Shown here: positions 41,994 through 51,314 of the stretch, in pieces
How the letters are laid out: each line of letters opens with the position of its first letter
Numbering within the stretch: the stretch's first letter is position 1
Notes under the pieces: generated by a model
What the model saw: only the letters and a program-made list of their open reading frames with translations
Database searches by the model: none
What the model was told of the DNA's origin: nothing
DNA from: Tenebrio molitor
Taxonomy: Eukaryota; Arthropoda; Insecta; Coleoptera; Tenebrionidae
NCBI RefSeq assembly: GCF_963966145.1
Contig: NC_091046.1
Location: forward strand, 20,708,001-20,772,000
Reading direction: 5' to 3'
DNA length: 64,000 bases
Program-made: the position numbers and the translations under genes

Positions 41994-42225
41994 CCATGCC
42001 GGCCAAAAAATTTTAGACATCACTTTCTGTCACTTCAAAAATGTAATCCATACTTTACTGTCATTATGATTACCGTCTTGATTATGATTGGTATTTTTTG
42101 GGTGCTAAATTTCAAAACTCGATATTATTTATTATTATCTGTGTACGACTGGTCTAGTTTTGTTCATTCATGTCGGATTTTTGGAATATCTGAACTTTAA
42201 ACAGTTTAAATTGATTGACAGAATC
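41994..42225. mobile_element. TA/TIR element CTATGCCGGCC, copy 2, right end lost
   Basis: Starts CCATGCCGGCCAAAAAATTT directly after the shared TA and follows the copy at 21821 (GATTACCGTCTTGATTATGA, CATGTCGGATTTTTGGAATA) until TTAAATTGATTGACAGAATC. There it meets the CG-rich palindrome fragment and its right end is missing. Confidence 0.85.
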
Positions 42226-42322
42226 GTGTTGCTTCGCCTCGGCTAAACCGCCTCGGCTACGCAATATCACTCACACTCGCAAAATATCATTTTCTGGACT
42301 TGTGATCCAAATAACTATTACA
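42226..42322. repeat. Palindrome fragment with GCTTCGCCTCGGCTA
   Basis: CGCCTCGGCTA occurs twice (42234 and 42249 regions); GTGTTGC and GCAATATCAC frame it. It ends at ATCCAAATAACTATT, the edge seen beside other palindromes. Only part of a symmetric structure is left. Confidence 0.5.
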
Positions 42323-42325
42323 TGA

Positions 42326-42740
42326 TTAATGTAGTGCGTTAAATATACTGGACAAAGTACTTGAAGTAAAACCATTGAATGTTAGGAATTATTGTCATCA
42401 AAACATCTTAATATGCACTTGATCTTTAGGACAAAAAATCGCATTTTGTGCATGAAATTGCTCTTTGGCAATGAGAATGTTCCAAATAAGTACTATTAAA
42501 ATCGCGCTAGTTCCTCTTTAAATATGTATTTAATCGCCAAATCTCAAAAATCACACTAAAAACGTTCCGAATCGAAATTTTGTCGTTGAACTTACTCATT
42601 TGTATTTAAAATATGGCAAAAATTTATAGACATTGCTGTTTTGAGGCGCCAATATTTCTCTAAATTCAGAATCGAAAATTTTACGTTTAGACAAGTTTTT
42701 TTCCGTGAACAGCTCGTATCAATCGACCGAAAGCGGCAAG
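42326..42740. other. No recognised gene or element
   Basis: AT-rich spacer before the Harbinger-like element. No motif recognised. Confidence 0.4.
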
Positions 42741-43053
42741 TTATTATGGGTGATATTAATAAAAATAAGCAAATGCTTCCAAGCGTTTGCTACTTAGCAT
42801 TAGCATTTGCTTTAAAGTAAAAGCTTTTGCTTGTAGCAATTGCTTGTTTTGGTATTAATAAAGAAATCCTCTTGACGAAAGCATATGCTAGTGACTTGAC
42901 AAGTAATTGCTTGCCGTTCAACGCAGGGCGCCAGGAAAATGTATCCAAAGTGGTGCCTTGTCTATAATTTTTCCCGTGACAAATTTTACAACATTCGATA
43001 CAATTGGTTGACTTACTTCCATGAGTTCAGCTACTCCAATCTGAAATCCTATA

Positions 43054-44189
43054 CAGGGGGGCAAGTCACATAAGGCTTATTTCTGAATTTATTTTCTAGG
43101 CAACCAAAAATATTAATGACGCTGACCACTTGATACCGTTTATAATGTGATTTAATTTAGTAATCAACGTAGGCATGTAATTTGGCTAAAAATGTCTAAA
43201 TGACGTTATCCTATTCTGATTAATGAAATCAAAAATTAAATTCATCAACTGTCATTTTGACATTTTTAACCAAATTATACCTAAACTCTGTCCACTGATA
43301 GATTGCTTGACATAAATGTAACTAAAAGTGTTCACTCTACGCTATAAGAAATAGATCCGGCGCGAAATTAAAAAAAATGAAAGAACATGTTTTATTATTA
43401 TTCTGCATGTTTGCACTTAGGAAAGACGAAAGAAAACTTCAGTATAGCAGGGGTAATATATTAGGTTTTATTAATACAGGGTATTTCAAGAGTGATAATG
43501 TGCCCCATGGATTTAAAAATGCAACGCACAATACATTTTCGAATTTCCGAAAAAAGCTGGATATTTTCATTTCAGTAGCCAGCCAAATGACTAAAACAAA
43601 CAAGAGATTATTTAATATTTAATGCATGAACAAAAATTACCTCTGTATCATTTTCGATGTTTGTAATGTCACTTAAAGTGTTCATTATGCTAGATTCTTG
43701 AGGCACGCACTCACTTCACAAATTCAAAGAAATCAACAAAAATCGCAACGGAGAAGATCAAAACAGCAACACGATCAAAACTAATAACTTTTAAAACCAG
43801 AGGAACGCAAAACAAAGCTCTAAAGATGAAAAATCGCAAATCTAAATGCTTAAATCACTTGACAGCACTGACAATTTCAAATTTGAAATGTCATATAATT
43901 TATTTTTCGCGTGGGTTTTATAACAACCAATGAGAATCAGTGGCGCGAATGCTTCAAGATAATACCAACACAATCTATGATACTTTCTTAATATTTTAAT
44001 GTTATGGTTTGGGGATTTTGTTATCTAAGGATATTTAAAAAAATGCATTCTATCAGTGGACGTAGTCTACGTTGATTACTAAATTAAATCACATTATAAA
44101 CGGTATCAAGTGGTCAGCGTCATTACTCATTAGTATTTTTGGTTGCGTACAAAATAAATTCAGAAATAACCCTTGTGTGACTTGCCCTG
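43054..44189. mobile_element. Long-arm TA element CAGGGGGGCAAGTCACA
   Basis: Arms of about 120 bp: left 43054-43173 and right 44066-44189, matching from AAGTCACA through TTATTTCTGAATTTATTTT, GCAACCAAAAATA, GACCACTTGATACCG and TTAGTAATCAACGTAG. TA flanks lie at 43052-43053 and 44190-44191. The frame at 43377-43622 has no domain I recognise and includes CAGGGTATTTCAAGAG, like a further element end. The inner arm sequence resembles the element at 56808-57304, although the outermost bases differ. Confidence 0.85.
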
Positions 44190-44191
44190 TA

Positions 44192-44422
44192 AAGTCCATT
44201 CATTTTGTATTGAACTTTTCAAGGTTAAATAATTTTATTTTTTGGCTTTGTAATTATGTTTTGTAAATAGCAGCATGCAGGTAAACACCGTAAACGTTGA
44301 ATTGAGCATTGCTAAATCACATTATGTTGGTTATATGCATGTCACTATTTACAAAACATAATTACAGTGCCAAAATTTAAATTATTTGACCTTGAAAAGT
44401 TCAGTACAAAATGAATGGACTT
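44192..44422. mobile_element. TA/TIR element AAGTCCATTCATTTTG, nearly all arms
   Basis: Arms of about 80 bp match from AAGTCCATTCATTTTGTA through GAACTTTTCAAGGT, AAATAATTT, GTAATTATGTTTTGTAAATA. TA at 44190-44191 is shared with the preceding element; TA at 44423-44424. It is 231 bp. The first 11 bases equal those of the family at 10038, the rest do not. Confidence 0.88.
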
Positions 44423-44429
44423 TAGATAG

Positions 44430-44675
44430 TTTAACACTATTTATTACTCTATGAATAATTTTATTTTTTATACCTGGATCAGCCACATATCCCAACAATA
44501 TTTTTATTTTCATCACCGAAGATAAAGCACCACCACGCGTTTCTTCATCGTCATTCCCAAGAATATCAACAATCCACTGAACACTTTTATTTCGGAAATG
44601 AAACAATTTTACATCATCTTCTCTTGTAATGGTATTGTCTTTCCTTTCTTTGTAAAATTTACGGTTTCTTGGCAC
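44430..44675 (-). pseudogene. Harbinger transposase N-terminal fragment, copy 1
   Basis: From ATG at 44675: MPRNRKFYKERKDNTITRED, then FHFRNKSVQWIVDILGNDDE and ETRGGALSSVMKIKILL. The order F-R-x-x-K-x-x-x-W/V-x-x-x-L, then R-G-x-A-L-S-x-x-x-K-x-x-x-x-L, fits the N-terminal part of HARBI1-like transposases. It ends where the nested element at 44192-44422 begins. No catalytic domain remains. The equivalent frame at 59943-60200 differs at only a few residues. Confidence 0.7.
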
Positions 44676-44939
44676 TTGAAACGTACTTTTATGGTGCTTT
44701 AACAGCCGATTTATAACTACTAGTACGACACGAAGGAGAATGTCATTTATCCTAGCAATTGCTTACTATTTCAAGTAAATGCTAAACTTTATTAATAGTG
44801 CTTTCTAAAACGAGCAAAAGCATTTGCTAGTCAGGTTTCACTAGCATTTACTACACTTTTATTAATATCACTTAAAGCAATTGCTTATAAAATAGCTAGC
44901 AAAAGCATTTGCTACCTTTCATTAATACTGCCCATTATT

Positions 44940-45275
44940 TGCATGATTAATTGTACACTTGAATGCGAAAATTTCACAATTCCTGTGATTTAATGAGTGA
45001 TATTACATATCAAGACAGGCGGAATTTTGAAAACACTAACTGAAAGCTGCGTGCTGCCTCCGCGAGGCGGCGCGGCAGTCATCGGAAAACGATATCGGGC
45101 AAGCGTATAGACAATTTGGTTAGTTCGTCTCTTCGCGGAACCTTACTTCGCACGGCCCCTGATATTCCCATGATTAAAATGACCTAAAACGGGGGAAGAT
45201 GAACAGATGATACAGCTGATTATTATCAGAGCATAGGATAGAAGAGAAGCAACCCATAAAAGCCAATATTAAATT
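44940..45275. other. No recognised gene or element
   Basis: Contains a small GC-rich patch (GCCTCCGCGAGGCGGCGCG near 45056-45074), itself a short palindrome. Nothing else is visible. Confidence 0.4.
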
Positions 45276-45279
45276 ATAT

Positions 45280-45594
45280 CGGGCCTTCAAATAAATATAT
45301 ATTTAGAGTAAGCGTAGGCGACATTCTAATTCTGTTAACAGTGTAAAGTAATTTTTGTAGGTAACCAATTATTCCCGGAGTTACACAGGTTACATAGTAA
45401 GCTTTTTCCCAATTTCATATTGTCATATTCCGTGGATGGGGAGAATGCACTACAAAAATTAAAAATATTTTCTAACCTAATTTTATTTCGTTAAAATGTC
45501 AGACGTTTCTTGTGTCATTTTCTACGCTGGAAAAATGTTGCAAACAATTGAATTTCCATAGGTTGCTCTAAATATAAATATATTTGAAGGCCCG
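45280..45594. mobile_element. Inverted-end element CGGGCCTTCAAATA
   Basis: The left end CGGGCCTTCAAATAAATATA and right end (inward) CGGGCCTTCAAATATATTTA both run to TTTAGAG, about 33 bp. GGGCC starts are typical of Harbinger-like ends in this window, but no clear 3-bp duplication is present. No coding. Confidence 0.7.
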
Positions 45595-45880
45595 TTAGTA
45601 TATGAGTTTCAGCGCCTATAGTGTGTGAGGCTCTTAAAAATAATAAATAAACTGTTCCTCCCGTTCCCCGTTTCCTCTCAATAGCCCACGAACTGAATAG
45701 TTACAAGCCACAAATACCAGAGGTCGCCACTTACACTTATATTTCTGCTTCCCCTCTATCCTATACTCTTTGCTGATTATAACAGAACTTAACATTTGAA
45801 ATATGTTTTTTATCAATTTATATACGAGCATTGATCGATTTCTCATAAGAACACGTGTAAAATATCCCGAAACTTTAAAA

Positions 45881-46060
45881 GGTAATGGGCCGTATCACGA
45901 CACCCTTGTCAAATTTAATCATGACTCTAATTACCTTGGTGACGAATTCATCTCATTCTGGCAGGTTATAACTGCATAAATCTATACCGTTTTTGTTCAC
46001 TTTAATCACGAATTTAGTTAACGGCAACTTTAACAACGGTGTCGTGATACGGCCCAATAA
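45881..46060. mobile_element. hAT-type MITE with 8-bp duplication CTTTAAAA
   Basis: The ends share TGGGCCGTATCACGACACC (left GGTAATGGGCC, right inward TTATTGGGCC). CTTTAAAA lies at 45873-45880 and again at 46061-46068. It is 180 bp with no coding. The 8-bp length fits hAT. Confidence 0.75.
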
Positions 46061-46094
46061 CTTTAAAATTCCTCGATCAATTTTTTTTTAAATT

Positions 46095-46277
46095 TGGCAC
46101 AGTACTTTAGCATGGATAGAAGGAGTATTGTACCAATTTTGAGCAATTTTCGCCATTTTTCAATGTTACTCCAGGTCATCCTTAATAAAATGGTTTTCTC
46201 GTTGGAACATGACATAAAAGTCACCAAAAGTCATGAGAATTTATTGCCAACTCAATCAGTAATTGTTGATCACACGG
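46095..46277. mobile_element. TA element, CCGTGTGATCAACAAT family, right part only
   Basis: It ends ATTTATTGCCAACTCAATCA and GTAATTGTTGATCACACGG, matching the ends at 1910 and 48665, and keeps AACATGACATAAAAGTCACC like the 1910 copy. No left end was found. Its right TA (46278-46279) is also the left flank of the composite at 46280. Confidence 0.65.
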
Positions 46278-46449
46278 TATAAACTCCATCCATTTTCAAT
46301 ATACATTAAGTACTGTTAAGGAATTTTCTTTTTTTGTATTGCAATGAAAGTGTTTTGTTTTTTCTAATATTAAACATTCACGTGGGCGTTTTGAATTTGT
46401 CAAAAAATTTGACACTGTCAGTTTATAATTATTGAAAAAAATACGATTA

Positions 46450-47218
46450 AACTTGGAATGTGGGGTGCGTTCAGCCCTGATTTCTGAAAAATTCAGAGAA
46501 CGCCAGGACTGGGAGTCACTCGTTTCCTCGGAGTTCAGTTACATTAAAGATTGTGGCTAAAACAAGATTCAGTGTACAAGAAAAATTCCTCATGGAATCA
46601 CAACTAAAGAATTTTTGAAACCGACGACCTCAATGTGTAATCAAGAAGACAAGCAAAACACGGGGTATAAAATTTTGACAATACAAATGTCGCGGCAAGT
46701 CCGCTAATATTATTTCATTGCAGCGGCAAGGAATGCCGACTACAAGAGCCGTGTGAGATTCCAGAAAGTGCTAACATCTTGTCTTCAACTTCTGTCTACA
46801 TAAATAAAGAATTTTCGAAACCAACGACCTCAATGTGTAATCAAGAAGACGAGGAAAATCCGGGGTATGAAAATTTTCACAATTCTAATGTCGCGGCAAG
46901 TCTGCTAATATTGTTTCACTGCAGCGGCAAGAAAGGCCGACTACAAGAACCGTGTGAGTTTCCAGAAAGTGCTAACATCTTGTCTTCAACTTCTGTTTAC
47001 ATAAATGAAGAATTTTCGAAACCAACAACCTCAATGTGTACCTAATCAATAAGACAAGGAAAATGCGGGGTATGAAAATTTTGACAATGCCAATGTCGCG
47101 GCAAGTTTGCTAATACTATTTTTATTTCATTGCAGCGGCAAAGAAAGCCGACTACAAGAGCTTTATGAGTTTCCAGAAAGTGCGCTCACAACTTGTCTTC
47201 AACTTCTGTCTACATAAA
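46450..47218 (+). pseudogene. Tandem exon-like repeat region, locus 2 (unknown protein)
   Basis: The opening NLECGVRSALISEKFRERQD and WESLVSSEFSYIKDCG match the start of locus 1 (31098) without that locus's stop after RERWD, but here the ATG part is missing and the second Cys of C-x-x-C is Arg. At least three units follow (starts about 46721, 46923, 47135), each with GRLQEPCEFPESANILSSTS, then VYINEEFSKPTTSMCNQED. Between units lies TTTCATTGCAG or TTTCACTGCAG before CGGCAAG. The frame is open across two units (46779-47045, repeat of 67 codons). I do not recognise the protein. 3' flank as at locus 1. Confidence 0.55.
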
Positions 47219-47439
47219 AATTATTATAATAATCGATTAATTTTGAATAAACTTTACTTACCGTTCTAGAACACCAAAAATTACTTACCGTCCAGTTTAT
47301 CGTTAGCAACGAGTAAACAGAGCTTACCGTCTTGGAAAAAGACGTGGTAAACAAGCAAATAGAGTACAATCGCGCAAGAAAACATTTCATTTGACAAAAA
47401 TTGAAAATTCGATTTGATTTCAAACAAATAGACATTATG

Positions 47440-47512
47440 GTGCGTTCACAATCGACTCTTCAACGCCAACTTCGACGCCAAATTTAAGAAAACACTCTTT
47501 ATACATATTGTT
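47440..47512 (+). repeat. Mariner transposase tail scrap
   Basis: CACAATCGACTCTTCAACGC and AAATTTAAGAAAACAC match 11594-11640, the 3' end of the mariner-like transposase relic there. Only about 60 bp are shared. Confidence 0.6.
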
Positions 47513-47572
47513 AATACATACCGGGTGTATAATGGATTTTTTTCTACTAGAGTCTGGAAAACTAGCATATTT

Positions 47573-47746
47573 GAATACTAATGTCCAACATGTCAAGTAG
47601 ATAACCTAAATACATTTGACGTTGGATAGAGCATTGTTAAATTCAAACTGTCATAATGACAGACGTTTATATTTGACATTTTCATGTAGCCCCATTTACT
47701 CCAACAAAATTTTGCTGTACTAGTTTTTCATGAATTCGATAGTAAA
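47573..47746. mobile_element. TIR element GTACTATCGAATT, partial inverted copy
   Basis: Reverse complement of most of 15217-15390: CATGTCAAGTAGATAACC, CTGTCATAATGACAGACG and CTCCAACAAAATTTTG, ending CATGAATTCGATAGTAA. The far end is missing. Confidence 0.75.
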
Positions 47747-47747
47747 G

Positions 47748-47836
47748 TCTGTCTCAATTCTAAATTTCCACCAACACTGCATTCTACCTTAGAAATACAC
47801 CCGGCAACACTGTTTGGTGAAAAATGTGTCAGGTTA
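47748..47836. mobile_element. TA/TIR element TAGTCTGTCTC family, fragment
   Basis: AAGTCTGTCTCAATTCTAAA, then CCACCAACACTGCATTCTAC and ACCCGGCAACACTGTTTGG, match one half of the element at 17503-18291 in reverse. It is cut by the insertion at 47839. Confidence 0.75.
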
Positions 47837-47838
47837 TA

Positions 47839-48514
47839 CAGGGTCTCCCAGAACTGGCGGACCAAAATAACACGGTGAAATCATTATCTTCTGGCAATAA
47901 TAGGAAAAATATTTTAAAAAATCCATCCTCATTGGATTTTAAAATAAGAGCGTTTTTAATTGACCAATCGCGTGTAGGTATAAAATTACCTTAAAAGATT
48001 ATATTGGTAACTATCGAAACAAATTTGATTGTTGCAAAGACATAATAATTGAATATTATGTCATAATAAATTATTTCTGACAATTACAAAACTCATTAAA
48101 AACGCTTAATGTTTACTTCTTCAGAATATTTTGATATGCTTGTCTTATATGGACAGTGTGATGAGAGTGCCACAGTTGCTGCTCAGGAGTACGCAGTTCG
48201 TTTTCCCAATAGGAAACATCCTGGCAGAAATACTATAACCTGAAAAATACTATAACCTAAAAACGTCCGTCATTGCACAATCAATGCGGATACCCAACAA
48301 TGCATATGCATCATTTGAAATGTATCCATAGTTACAAATAAAGCAGGAAAACTAATTAATAGGTAACTTAACATCAACAACAGCATTGGTCAGTTTAAAT
48401 TGCTTCTTTCCTAATCACTATTTAAGATAGATTTTTTTGAACATTTTTCCTATTATTCCCAGAAGATGATGAATTCACCGTATTATTTTGGTCCGCCAGT
48501 TCTGGGAGACCCTG
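47839..48514. mobile_element. Mariner-type element CAGGGTCTCCCAGAACTGG
   Basis: Arms of about 85 bp, nearly identical from CAGGGTCTCCCAGAACTGGC through GGACCAAAATAA, ATCTTCTGG and ATAATAGGAAAAAT. TA flanks lie at 47837-47838 and 48515-48516. It keeps a transposase N-terminal piece (48119-48240) but no catalytic part. Confidence 0.92.
48119..48240 (+). pseudogene. Transposase helix-turn-helix piece (DUF4817-like)
   Basis: The open plus frame reads FDMLVLYGQCDESATVAAQE, then YAVRFPNRKHPGRNT, an intact copy of the N-terminal helix-turn-helix seen decayed at 7440 and 26470. It ends at a stop near 48241. The rest of the transposase is deleted. Confidence 0.7.
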
Positions 48515-48583
48515 TATTTCTGAGATTATCATTCTCTGTCGTATTTTAATAGAGCATTTTTCATTTTAGGGTCAAGTAAATTA

Positions 48584-49082
48584 CTGTCGCGAGCAAAAAA
48601 AAAACTGGTCAAAATCATGCTTTGACGCAATGGAAAATGCTCTATTGTAAAACGGTCGTAAATACAGCGTGATCAACAATGACTGAGTCTGTTGGCAATG
48701 AAACAATTGAAAAGTACTCGTGTTTTTTGTCTCGTAATTGGCATTGACCGGATTTTTTAACTTGAGATGACATTAAAAACATTTTTGGTTATGCCGGTTA
48801 TGTTTAAGGTATTACAAAAATGAACCTTTGATAGTAAATTTCAAATTTGCCAAATTTCATTGTTACCAACAGATTCAGTCATTCTTGATCACACCGTATC
48901 ATAACATTCATAACCTATCCTCATGTTGTATGACATAATTGTCGTTTTTTTAATAACAATTCAAAATTTTTTGACACTTTGTTGACATGGGCATAATCAG
49001 GCAGGGATTTTTTTTTTAGTTTGTGACAATCTAACCAAATTTTGAAATGACATTGACGACCAGAATGTTTTGCTCGCGACAG
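48584..49082. mobile_element. Tc1-type element CTGTCGCGAGC with nested element
   Basis: The left end CTGTCGCGAGCAAAAAAAAA and right end (inward) CTGTCGCGAGCAAAACATTC both run into TGGTC, about 28 bp. TA flanks lie at 48582-48583 and 49083-49084. The element at 48665-48896 is inside. Related ends at 27195. Confidence 0.88.
48665..48896. mobile_element. TA/TIR element CAGCGTGATCAACAATGAC
   Basis: The left end CAGCGTGATCAACAATGACT and right end (inward) CGGTGTGATCAAGAATGACT both run on through GA(G/A)TCTGTTGG to AATGAAA, about 40 bp. TA flanks lie at 48663-48664 and 48897-48898. Family of 1910-2152. No coding. Confidence 0.88.
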
Positions 49083-49093
49083 TAGGTGCATGG

Positions 49094-49218
49094 ATTTCGA
49101 ATCATGTTTATAAAACCATTATATTGCTAACTTTGGTTATAACAATCCCCAATTTAGAAATATTTTTATTCTGCCAACATAATTCAACAGGTGGTGGAAA
49201 TTTAGAATTGAGACGAAC
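49094..49218. mobile_element. TA/TIR element TAGTCTGTCTC family, inverted fragment
   Basis: Matches 17506-17626 in reverse: TAACTTTGGTTATAAC, CTGCCAACATAATTCAACAG and GGAAATTTAGAATTGAGAC. It ends at the TA (49219-49220) where the next element starts. The plus frame 49070-49291 runs across three elements and is not a gene. Confidence 0.75.
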
Positions 49219-49220
49219 TA

Positions 49221-49606
49221 AAGTCCATTCAAAAATCAAAAAACCACCACCTGTTTGTTGCTTTAGGTTGGTAAAATTTAAAAAACTCTAGGTAGTTATT
49301 TTTTCATACTATGTTGGTAACTATAAAATATGACATTTATTTGATTCAAAATAAGATTCAATTGCTTTGAATTTCGTTCAAACTGTTTTATTATTGCTCA
49401 GCAGGTTTCATTTATTTATTAGTTCTTATTATTTTTACGTAAGCATGCCCAGAACAAAATTCACACGAATTCCCGATAAATTTGAGTAATTTGACACTTA
49501 ACCTAAAAATTACAATTCTCACCAAATTTTACACTAGACAGCGTTGCCGATAGTAATTATCGAGGAAAATGCGACGTTGGTGGTTTTTTGATTTTTGAAT
49601 GGACTT
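49221..49606. mobile_element. TA/TIR element AAGTCCATTC family, copy 3
   Basis: The longest of the three copies (386 bp), ends AAGTCCATTCAAAAATCAAA on both sides, TA flanks at 49219-49220 and 49607-49608. It has an extra ATTTGAGTAATTTGACAC part missing from the copy at 10038. Confidence 0.88.
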
Positions 49607-49644
49607 TAAACTCCATCCATTTTCAATATACACAACTAAATCTA

Positions 49645-50380
49645 GTGATTTTAGTAACTTTTGTGGTGTAATAGGGCAGAACTTTTTTCTATTGTAAATG
49701 CAATGTCACAAATAATAATTCAGGTTATGTGTATTTTGAAGATGTTATAATGTATCTACGATTATTGTCATTTTTGACAAATCTCTAATCGGGTCCCGTA
49801 ATCAAGCAAAGTAAACTAGTTTTGAATATTTTACTTAAAATATGGTATCTAAGGTTAATATTAAATACCGCCATTGAAACCAGCAAGTAGGTGTACGTAA
49901 CGTAAACAGATTTTAACGAAAATATTTCAGACTAGGACACAGAGTGAAAGCATGATACATTAGAAAAGAATAGTGCTCAGGAACAAACCCTGTCAAGTCA
50001 AGTCTGGAGCCCGGCGGTCTTGTAATTAAAAAAAGCGCACAACGGCGCAAATATTTCTTCACTGTTCCATCGTACGTCGTTTCCATTCTGTGCCTGTGCC
50101 CCCGACCCAGAAATTACTCCGTACTTTTCTTTTAGATATATGTAGGAGATTGAAACTAACATTTTAAATAGATCAATTTAAAAGTGGATTTATCAACTTA
50201 CGGCAAAAATTTCCCCAACTATTCGGTAAACTGGCAACTTCTCCAAATTTGGACCATTTACTTCCCAAATGTATTTAAAACACCGGTGAACACTTTGTTT
50301 TGTCTCCAAAGTGAGGCATCTTCTCTTTATAACTCTGCCTGTGGCCTACATGATATCGCTACTTAAAGTATTTCCGTTAT
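49645..50380. other. No recognised gene or element
   Basis: Includes a GC-richer patch near 50000-50110 (CTGGAGCCCGGCGGTC) with no tRNA-like fold or coding motif that I can see. Confidence 0.4.
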
Positions 50381-50384
50381 AACT

Positions 50385-50648
50385 TTTTATCTGCTCCGCC
50401 CACTAAAATTGACCAATCAGAATCAAAACCAGATTCAATCTGTACAACTTTTCATCACATTTGCCACGTAAAAAAGTTAAGGTTAGAATTTTGCTGTCAA
50501 GTCCACAATTATTGTTTTAGGTTCTAAAAAATAAAATGTCATTAAGACAATTCGAATGTCAGAAATTTTTACTGTGTAAATCAGATCGTCTTAACAACCT
50601 ATTTGATTGGTAACTAAGAAAATGAAATGGGCGGGGCAAATAAAATGT
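50385..50648. mobile_element. Inverted-end element TTTTATCTGCTCCGCCCA
   Basis: The left TTTTATCTGCTCCGCCCACT is mirrored on the right by TTTTATTTGCCCCGCCCATT (inward); ACCAATCAGA and ACCAATCAAA lie at similar distance inside. The target duplication is unclear. Confidence 0.5.
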
Positions 50649-50664
50649 TACGTTGTCCTTAGTA

Positions 50665-51055
50665 CAGTGTGGAATAAAATGATTTACATCTAGTTACTTT
50701 TCCATTACCCTTGTAAAAACACGAAATGCCGCTCTGCAAAAAAAAAGAAAGCCTAACCTCAAAATATATATCCAAATTCCAAATGTGATTTATTGCGAAG
50801 GGATGATATGAATGCAAAATTGAGATTGAAATTAAAAAGGAGCTAACAAAAGCAAGTCACAGCTAGTGTTGAAAGTGGCCACCAACGTTTGTTAATTCAA
50901 TTTAGTAAATTGTAACGATTGTCAATTCGATTGATGACATTTATTGACAGAACTAATAGTTCGGCACTTCGAAAAAAAAGTAAAGCGGTACAGGAAGATT
51001 TACATGTGCAAAAATTCCAAAGGTAACTAGATGTAAATCATTTTATTCCACACTG
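50665..51055. mobile_element. TA/TIR element CAGTGTGGAATAAAATG, uninterrupted copy
   Basis: 391 bp, both ends CAGTGTGGAATAAAATGATT through TACATCTAGTTAC, TA flanks at 50663-50664 and 51056-51057. It has one TTA in CAATTTAGTAAATTG, exactly where the copy at 23740 carries the Academ-like insertion. It lies within the right part of the 46280-51139 composite. Confidence 0.92.
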
Positions 51056-51154
51056 TATAATCGTATTTTTTTCAATAATTATAATCTGACAGTGTCAAAT
51101 TCCCTAACAGTAATGTATATTGAAAATGGATGGAGTTTATACTTTATTTTCGTT

Positions 51155-51310
51155 TTACAATACAAAAATTTCCGATAATAATGCGGAATCTGGAAAAGTC
51201 CCCGAATGCTTGCAGCGTTTCCACGTTGAATGGCAAGGAAAATCCTCTCGAAAAGGAATTTCTTTGATGTTGAATCGCCTGATTCCGCAATACGTCGCAC
51301 CGAGGGCCTA
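51155..51310. repeat. Segment shared with 10975-11115
   Basis: Fuller version of the 10975 segment. On the minus strand the frame reads RIAESGDSTSKKFLFERIFL, then AIQRGNAASIRGLFQ, and on the plus strand another frame is open. The minus frame looks protein-like, but I do not recognise it. Confidence 0.5.
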
Positions 51311-51314
51311 AGGT

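Larger units (their letters stand above)
42747..44934. mobile_element. Harbinger-like element, copy 1, with two nested TA elements
   Basis: Ends TGGGTGATATTAATAAAAA and (inward) TGGGCAGTATTAATAAAAGG, flanked by TTA at 42744-42746 and 44935-44937, the 3-bp TWA-type duplication of PIF/Harbinger. Nested at 43054-44189 and 44192-44422; without them it matches the copy at 59657-60459 (about 800 bp) almost base for base. It keeps a Harbinger transposase N-terminal frame on the minus strand (about 44430-44675). The subterminal zones are full of AGCAAATGCTTTTGCT-type palindromic words. Confidence 0.88.
46280..51139. mobile_element. 4.9-kb composite with TAAACTCCATCCATTTTC inverted ends
   Basis: The left arm from 46280 (TAAACTCCATCCATTTTCAA) to about 46446 and the right arm 51058-51139 are inverted copies that run through AATATACATTA, GGGAATTTGACACTGTCAG and AATTATTGAAAAAAATACG; the left arm has an extra 80 bp. 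TA flanks lie at 46278-46279 and 51140-51141. Inside are the tandem-repeat locus 2, a mariner scrap, and TA elements at 47839, 48584 and 49221. A third copy of the end in direct orientation lies at 49609-49640, so the 51139 end may belong to a second element. Confidence 0.6.

Noticed and set aside
43377..43622. 81-codon frame within the element at 43054-44189 as a cargo gene
   Set aside because: No recognisable domain; includes a TACAGGGTATTTCAAGAG phrase like an element end, so probably chance.
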